Origin: CAVZRC01 sp963777695
Lineage (GTDB): Bacteria > Planctomycetota > Planctomycetia > Isosphaerales > Isosphaeraceae
Assembly (NCBI GenBank): GCA_963777695.1
Contig: CAVZRC010000003.1
Location: 4,960,001 to 5,024,000, forward strand
Length of the DNA: 64,000 bases
Direction of reading: 5' to 3'
In this document: positions 1 through 9,362 of the stretch, piece by piece
Numbering within the stretch: the stretch's first letter is position 1
Layout: every line of letters begins with the position of its first letter
Translations under genes and position numbers: made by a program
The notes under the pieces: model-generated
Told to the model about the DNA's origin: nothing
Database searches by the model: none
Seen by the model: only the letters and a program-made list of their open reading frames with translations

Positions 1-670
1 GTCCGCAAACACACGCCACGACGCGCGGTGGATGTTTTTTCATGGTATAAGGCCTCGCGAGCGATTTCCGAAGTCTCAGGTGAGAGTGGATCGGTGATCG
101 CTTGACCGTCGGATCGATGGTCCGGACGGGTCTCCATACGATGTTCAACAAGGGTATAACAAAAACCGGCAATGCGGTAAATCCCTGGACAGGTGTTCCG
201 AAATCGGCGCTCGTCGCCATGACCGGTCGACGGAAATGACCCATCCGGCCCGATCGATTACCGCGCGTATCGCACGTCACTGGCCCCGGCCCCCGGTCGA
301 TAGTGGTAAGACACGATGCCCCTACCATTAGAATGCCGCAATTTTGCAAATCCATTAACGCTTCGAGCGCGGATTCAGGCCGCATGGTTCCCTAAACCAT
401 TACTAGGAAATCAGATATCAAAATCGCAAAAAAAAGCGATTTCCGCGCGGCACACGAGCGCACGTGTCCACCTCGAGTGGGACGTCGAAGAAGATGATCA
501 ACCCGGGCGGGCACACGATCGCGGCTCGACCCTGGAGCGAGCGGGCCGGCCTGGCGACGTTTCGTCAGGAGCAGCCGTCGCGCGTGGGCTGGGACGACAT
601 CGAGAAGATCGAGGTCGACGAGGAGTTCTGCCGACTCCAACTCCAGGGCAGCCAAGTCTTGGGCCACGGG
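1..670. other. Intergenic region, no gene recognised
   Basis: No open frame here has a believable start, ribosome binding site and protein-like composition; the open stretches are high-GC shadows. The first ~450 bases are visibly richer in A/T than the rest. The segment lies downstream of the large minus-strand NTPase gene, which stops at 671. A short perfect hairpin (arms AAATCGC/GCGATTT, A-rich loop) lies at 421-442. Nothing else is identifiable. Confidence 0.5.
421..442. other. Small perfect stem-loop with A8 loop
   Basis: Seven-base arms AAATCGC and GCGATTT flank a run of eight A (eight T in the loop when read on the minus strand). It lies about 230 bases downstream of the minus-strand stop at 671. 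It is not a canonical intrinsic terminator, because the T-run sits in the loop rather than after the stem. Function is unknown. Confidence 0.3.
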
Positions 671-3600
671 TCACAGCCCGACCAATTCCTCTTCCTCCTC
701 GCGTTGCTGCCAGTAGGACGCCTGACGGCGCGCGGCTTCGACTGCCTCCACGGCCCACTGGCGCACACGGGGGAGCGAGTGTCCGAGGTACCGACGGGCT
801 GCCTCCGCCTCCCGGTCGAACCCCACTGCGACGTCTCCACTGTAGGTCCGCCCCGAACGAGTTCCTGCGCAGAACTCCCGGAACACCTGCTCGTCGTCGC
901 CAAACCTCTCCAGCACCAGCGCCGTGAGCTCGGACACCACCGGCCGCCCTTCCTCGTCGAGCTCTGGCGGTTCGAGTTGGCGGGCTAGGACGCGCGCGCC
1001 CGGCAAGCCCGCTCGACTCCAGCCAGTCCCGAACCGATGTCAGCGGGATCTCACAGAATAGCTGCGACAGATTGTCGAGGGAGAGTTGCCAGCCGGCCGA
1101 GGGACTTAGGAGGGCGGCACCGACTTCCCGCATCACCGTCTGCGGGTGAGCCCTGGCGAGCCTGACCAGGTGCTGCTGCGCCAGCACGCGCATGTTGTAA
1201 TCATCGCTGGCGAGGGCCCGTACGGCGAGGCTGACTGCCCTTTCCCCTGCGATCTCGGAAAGGTCTTCGAGCAGCCGAATCCAGAACGTCGGCTCGCGCC
1301 CGCCTGCGTCGAGGGCCTGGCGGAAGACGGCCTCGAGTTCCTCCAGGAGGACCGGCTGAGCGCGCAGACGGTCCGCCGCAGAAACCCGACGGTCACGGTG
1401 CAGGCAGCCGTAGAAGAGGTGGACGGCGGCATGAGCGGCGGCGGTGTTCCCGGCTTGCGCGGCCTGACGGAGACGGGCTAGCGCCTGACGGAGTTCTTCG
1501 ATAGTCAGCGGCCGGTCGCCGATCCCATGCTCCAGGCTGCGGAGGCACTCCGGGGGAATGCCCCCGGAGTCCACCATCCTCAGTATCCGCTCGAACTGTC
1601 GTAATTGATCCCCCGCCGCCCAGAGGACCTCATAGGCAAGCCGAGGGGCGCTCGCCTCCAGCCGGTCAATCTGCTCGTTGGCCCGCGTGAGGAGCTGCGG
1701 CTGGTACCGACTTAGGCCGTCGAGGTAGCCCCGTGCAAGCGGCGTCCCCCCCGCTACCGGCACGTCCCCGAGCATCCGCTCCAGCAAGTCACTCTCGCGG
1801 TCCCGGGCGCCGAGGGCTTGGCCGAGGTGGAAGGTGCTGCGGGCTTCAGGAGAGCAGAGCCACGGCAGCTCGCGAGACAGTGCCTCCGGCGAAGAATGCA
1901 TCTCCGCCGCAAGCGTGGCAATGGCCTGCAGCCAGGCGTCGCGGTCGCCCAGGAGTTGCTGATGCCAGGGATCCTGCCCGATCAGGCTCACGAGCCGACC
2001 GTGTAGATCCTGGGGGACGAGGGCGTGATACCACTCTCGGACCCGGCGTTCCAGGTCGGCCCCGGCCGCCCGCGGCAGGGTGCGGATCTCGGCCTCAGAC
2101 GGTGCCGCCCCATTTCCATCCCCACGGCCCGCCGCATCAGGAGGATGCAAGGGGATACGGTGATCCCTGCAAAAGACATCGAGGAAGACTTCCAGCTCGC
2201 GGATGACGGCGGTTAGCAGCGCGTCGGGGAGGCGCCCCTCGTTAAGTGCCGACTTGGCCTCGCCAAGGTATCCGGCCAGCAGCAACGGGTGCAACTGCCT
2301 GACCACCGCGTGACGAACACCCTCCGCGACAGGGCCGCCGGCCGTCACGAGTCGGGCAACCATCTCCAGGGCCGCGCCGCGGCAGGCAGTCCGTTCCATG
2401 GCGTCCGCCGGGTGCCACTCGGCTGGCGGCAGACGGCCGAATAGCACGGGAGGGGTAGCCAAACGGGACACCGGCCCGTCGGCGAGGATCTCGTCCAGCG
2501 CCTCCAGGGCCAAGGCGAGCTGCCTGGGGTCGAGGGTACGAAGGCGCTCCTCGAGTAGCCGCAGGCGGTCCAGAAACGGCACGGGAACGCCCGAGAGGAC
2601 GATGCGGAATAGGGCCGCCCAGACGCGGGAGGCGTTATTGCCCAGGTGCGGCTCGGTCTCTGCGAGGGCCAGGCGCAACAGGACACGCTCCGCCTGCCAG
2701 AAGTATTCGGGGAAGTGGGTCAGCTTCTCGGTCAGCCACACGAGCTGGCGGCGAAGCCGTTCCCCCTCGTAGCCGGAATGGATGCGGCACAGCTCGGCGG
2801 TAGGGCAGCCTTCCACAAGGCCGCACAGCAGCGGCAGCATCGTCTCGGGCTGCGTTTCCACCAACCGGGCCAACCGTAGTACGGCGGCCTCAAGCCCCAA
2901 GTCCGGTGGCCGGAGGTGCCCCGCCCAGCCGAGAAAAAAATCCGACACCACCTGCCGCATTGCCTCCGAGCCGGCGCCCTGGAGGCGGGCAATGAACGGT
3001 TCGATTAGGGGCTCGGGTAGCGAGCGGAGGAAGCCTGCCGGGTCGGGCGCCACCCAGCGTTCCCAGGCCGACTGGAAGGCGACCTGCGCGATCAGGGTCG
3101 GTGTGACGTACAAGTATTGACCGCCGAAAGCGACGAACCCCGGCGATTGTCTCAGTCGCTGGGCGATCCGGACGACGTCGAGCGGCGCAGGCCGATTATG
3201 GGGTGTCCGCACAGGGCCGATAACTCGTCGGATACGTCGTCGCGATAGCCCACCCGCCACAGGAGCGAGATCAGCAAGACCGCATCGAGCTCGTCCGATT
3301 GCAGCCGACGTTGTAGATAGAAATCGTGGAAGAAGCCGAAGACCGACTCGACCCGGCCGTCCGGTGGGATGAGGTGGTCGTTCTCGCACAGATCGACGGC
3401 GAGGCGGATGAACCTTTCCGCAAGGGCCGCGAAGCTGCGTCGCCGGTCGGGGGGAAGCGCCGGGTAATTGCAGGCCAGGATGGCATCCGCCTCCTGGTAG
3501 GTGATTCGGACCAGGCGTACTTCTCCGGCTATCCCGTCACGCTGGAGGCTGTTGTCGATAGCGATGACGCGGAGCCTGTCGACGCATCCAGGCAAGAGTT

Positions 3601-4507
3601 GGCGGAGCCTGTCGCGGGTCTCCAGCGAGCATTCGTCGGCGACAAGGATCCCCTGGGCAAGCGGGTTGCGGGCGATGAGCTGCGCCAGTTCGAGCGCGAA
3701 CTTCTCATCATTGGTGTAGGCGAGGAGACTGTGATGCGCCGCAAGCTGCGAGAGCGCCTCGTAGGTGCACCGCGTCTTGCCCACGCCTGCCTCTCCCTGG
3801 ATCGTGAGCACTGTGCTCACCCTTCGGGAAAAATCGACGTGCTCACGGATCGCGCGAACGGCCGCTTCCCAGGCCTTGACGGAGACAAACTGTGGGGTCA
3901 AGCCCGTAATCTCGTGCTTCCATGCCAGGAGGCTGCGGCACGAGCCGAGGTGGGGGCGGAAGAATTCACTGATGAGGGCCGGAAAGCGGCACACCCAGAC
4001 CGCCAGATCTGACGCCGTCAGGACCATTGGCGCGGGGGCCTGCGGGTTAATCTGTCGAGCGGCCTCGAGGAGCCAGCCCTCCCATTGCGACTTCTTCTGG
4101 TCGGGCATTTCGGCGGCGATGCAGAAGCGGTAACCGTAGCCCTGCTCGATCAGGTGCCGGGCGTGAGGGCTGCTGATCTCCTGTCGCAGCGCCACCTCCT
4201 GGCCGCCTTTCTCTCCTTTGGGCACGTCGGCCTTGATGTTCTCCACGGGTCTCGCCTTGAATTGCCAGCACGTGGGAACGGCAAAGCGCCCGGTGGGATC
4301 GCGCTCTGGCACGATGGCGGCGTCAACGACTGCGTCTACACCGCCGTCGCCTTCGGTGTCTTTCTGGTTCAGACGCAGGGAAACGTCGCGGAGCCCTCCC
4401 GCGTGCGCCTGCTGGGACAGCAGGGCGTTGAGGAGGCGGACGAATCTGGCGGAATCTCCCTGGAGCCTTGTGACATCTTCCCCGTCAACGATCCAGATTG
4501 GCCTCAC
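671..4507 (-). CDS. Large STAND-type NTPase with N-terminal Mrr-like nuclease motif; candidate Avs-like defence protein (two compensating frameshifts)
   Basis: About 1278 residues when read as one gene. Start is GTG at 4507 behind AGGAGG at good spacing. Residues ~40-90 hold a PD-(D/E)XK/Mrr-like pattern: DGGVD at 54-58, then QFK at 82-84. Walker A GEAGVGKT is at 238-245 and a Walker B-like ILVADE at 287-292. The remaining ~800 residues are Leu/Arg-rich helical repeats ending in an acidic tail (QQREEEEELVGL). Nuclease plus STAND ATPase plus long helical sensor is the plan of antiviral Avs proteins; that assignment is inference from architecture. The frame breaks near 3192 (one base missing; LCGHPIIGLRR continues as LDVVRIAQRL) and near 1012 (one extra base), and the final frame equals the first. 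It follows a sigma factor and kinase on the same strand after a 368-base gap, so co-transcription is possible but unproven. Confidence 0.7.
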
Positions 4508-4875
4508 GGTCCTTGCCTCCTGAGGATCTACCGCTCGACGCTGTCCCGCTCATCTGGCCTGGCTGATAGCGCATCTCTGGTAATATTATACGATCGCGCG
4601 GCCTATGCCGGAACGTGGGAAGCCACCTCGGCTACGTCAATCAAAGCGAGAGCGGCGACCGCGATGCATGGCGCACGGCTCTCGAGAGGAGCGACCCCGC
4701 GGCTGTGCTCCGTGATCGTGGTCGGCGAGAAACTGACGCGGCAGCGACTGGCGTCGTTCGTCAGAATGTGGCCTTCCAGTGCGTACATCTCGCGCACCTT
4801 CTCTTCGGCGATGGCGTTCCGCGTCCTGCCGCATGGGCACAACGTCGAATGATCGAAGTGAGAGTCTCCCTTGAC
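4508..4875. other. Intergenic gap between kinase and STAND genes
   Basis: This separates the minus-strand kinase stop from the GTG start of the NTPase gene. A minus-strand frame of 79 codons (4603-4842) can only start at TTG, has no clear ribosome binding site and matches no family I recognise, so it is not called. The last ~20 bases before 4507 carry the strong AGGAGG used by the NTPase gene. No terminator-like hairpin was identified. Confidence 0.4.
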
Positions 4876-7800
4876 TCATCGCCGGGCGTCACCGGAACGT
4901 TGTTGGGGAGAGAGGGTATCCCAGACCCGGATCGTGAAGTCGCCTGAGACAGACACCAGTCGCGTGCCATCCGGGGCGAAGGCGAGGGCATGGATGTAGG
5001 CCGTGTGCCCGCGCAATTCGGCCACCTCCTGGCGCGTGGCCACGTCCCACAAGCGGATCGTATTGTCCTCGCAGCCGGCGCCCAGTCTCGTGCCGTCCGG
5101 GCTGAAGGCCACCGCATACACGATGCTCGCGTGCGGCAAGATGGCGAGCGGACGGAGCGTGCGGGCGTCCCAGAGCCGGACCGTGTGGTCGTGGGATGCG
5201 GAGGCGAGCAGACGGCCATCCGGGCTGAAGGCGACGTCGTCCACGAAATTGCCGTGGCCGGTCAGGACGCCCAGCGTGGCGCCTGTGGCGGCGTCCCAGA
5301 TGCGGATGGTCCTGTCGTAGCCCGACGAGGCCAGGCGTCGGCCGTCGGGGGCGAAGCGGACCGCCAGCAGGCCGTCGGTATGGCCGGTCAAGGTACGTAT
5401 TGTCGCGCCGTCGCGGGCGTCGAGGAGACACACGCGGTAATCACCCAGGGTACCGGGATTGCCGTTTCCCAGCCCCGCGGCCACGACCGCGCCGTCGGGA
5501 CTGAACGCCAACGCGTCCACTCCGGTCCCGGAAAGCTGCACCGTCTGCCCCAGTCTCCCGGCCTTCACGTCCCAGAACCGTACCTTGCTGTCGCGCGAGC
5601 CCGCGACCAATCGGCTGCCGTCCGGGCTCCAGGCCAGAGTCAGCAGGTAGTTGCCGGTGTCGGCGTCGGCAGGGTCAGGGTCCGGACGCCGACGGCCGGG
5701 ATCCCGGCGACCCGGGCCCTTGAACAACGCGGTCTGAACGCCGGTGCTCACATCCCAGAGCCGGACGCTGTTGTCCCAGGCGGACGAGGCGATGTGGATA
5801 CCATCCGGGCTGAAGGCGAGGTCGTAGACGAAGCTCTCATGGCCGCGCAGCATGCCGTTGCGTTCCACCAGCGCCGTGTCCCACAGCCGCACGCTGCGGT
5901 CGCCGGAGGCCGACGCGAGCCACGCCCCATCCGGGCTAAAGGCACAAGCCCAGACCTCCCCGGCATGGCCCTGGAGCACGGAGATCAGCTCGCCGTCGTC
6001 CGGGTCCCACAGCCGCAGGGTGCCGTCCAGTGAAGCGGAGACCACGCGCGTGCCATCCGGGCTGAAGTTGGCCTGGATGACGCGACTGGTATGACCACGA
6101 AGGACCGCCACCGGCCGGCCGCTGGCCGCATCCCAGACCCGTACCGTCTGATCCTGGGAGGCCGACACGATGCGCCGGCCGTCCGGGCTGAAGGCCACCG
6201 AATTCACCCGGTTGCGGTGCCCGGCCATCATCTCCAGTGGCTTGCCCTCGCCCAGGTCCCAGAGGCAGACCTCATTATCGGGGTAGTCGCATCCGAGGGC
6301 GAGTCGCCGGCCATCGGGGCTCACCGCCAGGCAATACGCGCGTCGGCCCGCGACGTGTTGCACCATGATCTCCTTGCCTGTGGTTGCATCCACGACATGG
6401 ATGGCATCGTCCTCATTGCCAACGATGCGCGTGCCGTCCGGGGTGAAGATGTTGACCCGCGCGGGCAAGACGGCAAGGAGGGTCCCCGTGGCCGCATCCC
6501 AGAGGCGGGATGGATCGTCCGCCGACTCGACCGTCGAGACGAGTCGCCTGCCGTCCGGGCTGAAGGCCAGAGACCGGACAGGGCTGGTATGTCCCCGGCA
6601 CACGCCGAGTGGGGCGCCGGTGTGGGCGTCCCACAGGCGCACTGTGCCGTCGTCGCCGCCGGAGGCCGAGCTGGCGGCCATCCGGGCTGAAGCCCACCGC
6701 TTCGACGGAATCGCCCTGTCCCGGGGCCACGGCGATCGCGCGTCCGGTCGCCGTCTCCCACAGGCGCATCGTGTGGTCCTGGGCGATGGAGACCACCCGG
6801 CTGCCGTCGGGGCTGAAGGCCACGCCGCGGACCGGCGCCTCGTGCCCGGTCAGGACTCGTGACGCCTTGTCGAGTTGGCTGTGGAAGTGGTGCCATTCCC
6901 AGGTGCGGAACGATTCGGGCGCCATTTCGAGGATCCGCCGGGCGGCCGAGCTGTTGTGCAGTTGCAAGGCCGACGAAGCCGCCACCAGGTTTGCCCGGAA
7001 CCACTCCTGGCGGGCGGTGTCCCGCTGGGCCAGGGCATTCCGCCATTGCCAGACGATCCCCGTTAGCCCCAGGACCGTGACCATCAGGACGGCCGCCGAC
7101 AGGCCCGCCTCGATCGGCCGCCGTCGTGCCCACTTCCAGACCCGCCCCCAGACCCCGATCGGCCGCGCCACGATCGGCCGGCCCGACAGGAAACGGCCCA
7201 GGTCATCCGCCAGTCCTTCGGCCGACGCGTAACGCCGGCCCGGCTGTTTCTCCAGGCACTTCAAGCAGATGGTCTCCAGGTCGCGGGGGATGTGCCGCTG
7301 GAATCGGCCGGGCGCCACCGGCTCCTGGGACACCACCTGTTCGAGCGTTGACAGGGGATCGGCCCCCTTGAAGGGCGGCCGGCCGGTCAGCATCTCGTAT
7401 AACAGTGCCCCCAGTCCGTAGATATCGATGGCGGGACCGACTTCCCCGAGCTTCCCCGACGCCTGTTCGGGGGCGATGTAGCTGGGCGTGCCCATGATCA
7501 GGCCGCTGGCCGTCAGCCCGCTGTCGCCCTGGAGCTTCTTGGCCATCCCGAAGTCGGTGACTTTCGGCTGCCCTTGCGCATCGAGCAGGACGTTGGCCGG
7601 CTTGAGGTCGCGGTGGAGGATGCCGCGCCGGTGGGCATGGTCGACGGCGCACGCGAGCGTCTCGATCAACCGGGCCGCCGCCCTCGGATCCTGGGGGGTA
7701 CCCGCGAGTTGCCGGTCGAGGCTGCCGCCGTCCACGTACTCGAGCGCCAGGTAATGGATCCCGTCCTGGTTGCCGACTTCGTGGACCTGCACGATGTTGG

Positions 7801-8218
7801 GGTGTTGCAGGCGGGCCACCGCCTCCGCCTCGGCGCGAAAGCGGGCCACCTCCTCGGGTGTCGCGTGGACTCCGTGCCGGATGACCTTGAGGGCCACCGG
7901 GCGTTTCAGCGTGTCCTGCTCCGCCAGGTAGACGACCCCCATGCCCCCGCGGCCCAGCTCGCGGATCACCAGGTACTGGCCGATCCGAGGCGGCAAGGGG
8001 GAGACGAGCCCATTCGCATCGCCGTCGGCCGACAAGGTGCGAGCCGCGCCCGAGCGGGTCTGTGCCGTGTTACCCACGGGACTCGCCGTCAAGGTCTCCA
8101 GGACGAGCTGACAGGACGAACACCCCTCGAGATGAGTCAAGACCCGGCCGTCGCCCTCGGCAGGCAGGCGGTCGGTCAGGAAGTCTTCGAGTTCGGAACG
8201 GCTCGGGCACTCATCCAT
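4876..8218 (-). CDS. Transmembrane Ser/Thr protein kinase with C-terminal WD40 propellers (one frameshift)
   Basis: About 1113 residues after correcting one frameshift. Residues ~4-40 look like a putative zinc-finger/anti-sigma segment (HLEGCSSC near 29-36). The kinase domain spans ~81-345: glycine loop GRGGMG near 89-94, K111, HRDLKPAN at 202-209, DFG at 222-224. A membrane helix lies at ~373-391, followed by roughly 14-15 WD40 repeats (FSPDG...LWD), enough for two seven-bladed propellers. Expected role is a membrane receptor kinase with an extracytoplasmic WD40 sensor. The start overlaps the end of the upstream sigma factor gene by 43 bases, the usual planctomycete sigma-kinase pairing. The frame breaks near 6666, where an extra G in GG splits SPDGRQL from ASGGDDGT. 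A sequencing or assembly error is the likeliest cause. Confidence 0.88.
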
Positions 8219-8826
8219 ACGGGCTCTTCCCTTTCCAGACGCTCGAGCTCCTCGCGGAGCATCTGCTGCACCTTGCTCTTGGCCTTGAAGACCGTGCCGA
8301 CTTGCATCTGGAGGAGGGCGGCTGCCTCGGCGCCGGAGTGGCCCTCCAGCGCCGTCAGGCGAAAGGCATCCCAGGTGTGCGGCTCGATCCGCAGCCGGAT
8401 GCGCGCCTGGGCCATCTCGAGCCGCTCGAGGTCGTAGGCCGCCTCCAGGCGCGTGGCGAGATCATCGCGCGCCTGGATCGAATCGAGTACGGCGTAAACG
8501 CCCGAGTCGCCGCTGGCCGTCACCGATCGCCGGATGTTGTCGAGGTAGTCCATGCAAGCGTTATGGGCCACGGTCCGCAAGAAGCCGCGAAAGCGACGGC
8601 CGGGATCGTACACGAAGATGCGCAAATGGTGGGCCAGCTTGAGCAGGACGTTCTGGCTCACGTCGTCGGCATCGGCCGACTGCAACCCCCATTGCTGGCA
8701 CCAGGTGGAGATCAGCCCCCCATACCGCCGCGCGAACTCGTCCCAGGCCCGCTCGTCGGCCGGCTCCCGTCGCAGGCGGATCAGCAGACTGACCCGCGTG
8801 TCCATCTCCGCTTCGTCGCCTATCAT
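8176..8826 (-). CDS. ECF-type RNA polymerase sigma factor
   Basis: About 216 residues. Region 2 is visible around DADDVSQNVLLKL and FRGFLRTVAHNACMDYL, and region 4 around LTALEGHSGAEAAALL followed by a basic helix. ATG at 8826 was chosen over in-frame starts further upstream because GGAGG precedes it by about eight bases and conserved sequence begins soon after; a longer start at 8985 would add an unconserved Arg/Gly-rich extension. The stop lies inside the beginning of the kinase gene, implying translational coupling. In planctomycetes such sigma factors are commonly encoded beside a kinase that may control them. No anti-sigma gene is visible apart from the zinc-finger-like N-terminus of the kinase. 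Confidence 0.9.
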   Translation of the reverse strand: MIGDEAEMDTRVSLLIRLRREPADERAWDEFARRYGGLISTWCQQWGLQSADADDVSQNVLLKLAHHLRIFVYDPGRRFRGFLRTVAHNACMDYLDNIRRSVTASGDSGVYAVLDSIQARDDLATRLEAAYDLERLEMAQARIRLRIEPHTWDAFRLTALEGHSGAEAAALLQMQVGTVFKAKSKVQQMLREELERLEREEPVWMSARAVPNSKTS

Positions 8827-9362
8827 CGCTACGCCTCCACCGCGCCGAACCTGACAGCGCCCTCGATGGGAGCTCGGTTCGCCGGGCGGAACGCGATCCC
8901 TAAAGAGTATAGGATCGCGACCGGGCCCGTGTTCGTCGGTCCCGATGTCACGGCTTGTTTCGGTTGATATGGCGCCATTCATCAATTATCGCATCATCCC
9001 CGGGTCGTGCAAGTCATCGTCGATTCGCAATCGCTCCACACAACGGGGAGGAATTGTCCTGATTTTGTCGGAATCATTCCGGCCGGTATCAGGTTTCTGG
9101 TGGCAGGACCGTAGAGGAAGAGAGCTTCTTCGCGGATGGGAAAACTCGGGCGGCCCCAGGACGACTCCATGATCCCCGGCTTCATCCCCTCGGCCCAATT
9201 GAAGGATGTTAATTAACACATTCGGACGAATTCGCTTTTTTGTGCAAGGCGAGTGGCCCCGACCACGGACTCGCCTCGCGATCTCCTCAGATCGCGGCCC
9301 CGCCCCGCCCTGGGGATCGTGTGCTTCCGGCAGACCTGCGAACCTGAACCGACGAGGGCATC
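8827..9362. other. Divergent intergenic region, 536 bp
   Basis: This lies between the minus-strand sigma factor and the plus-strand DUF4214 gene, so it should hold promoters for both. I could not identify convincing -35/-10 pairs. It contains one copy (9071-9125) of a ~55 bp repeat shared with 15762-15816. The ~200 bases around 9180-9250 are richer in A/T than the flanks. Confidence 0.4.
9071..9125 (-). repeat. Dispersed repeat copy A with coding-like conservation
   Basis: This aligns directly with 15762-15816. The best part, 9085-9125, matches about 34 of 41 bases (core AGGACCGTAGAGG). On the minus strand both copies can be read as LYGPxTRNLIxA, and one difference (AGA versus CGG) is synonymous for Arg. 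This could be a relic of a mobile or short coding element, or a regulatory RNA motif. No gene with a good start contains it. Confidence 0.5.

Noticed and set aside
316..988. Plus-strand open frames of 174-203 codons at the window start
   Set aside because: Composition is Arg/Pro/Gly-rich shadow sequence opposite the NTPase C-terminus, with no ribosome site and no family match.
3152..3230. Programmed frameshifting as explanation for the NTPase break
   Set aside because: No recognised slippery heptamer or downstream structure was seen at the junction, and similar breaks occur in many unrelated genes in the window.
4603..4842. 79-codon minus-strand frame between kinase and NTPase genes
   Set aside because: Only a TTG start, no ribosome site, no recognised domain; left as intergenic.
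4990..6033. Long plus-strand frames opposite the WD40 repeats
   Set aside because: Periodic antisense reading of the repeated FSPDG...LWD codons; protein-like only because of repeat periodicity.
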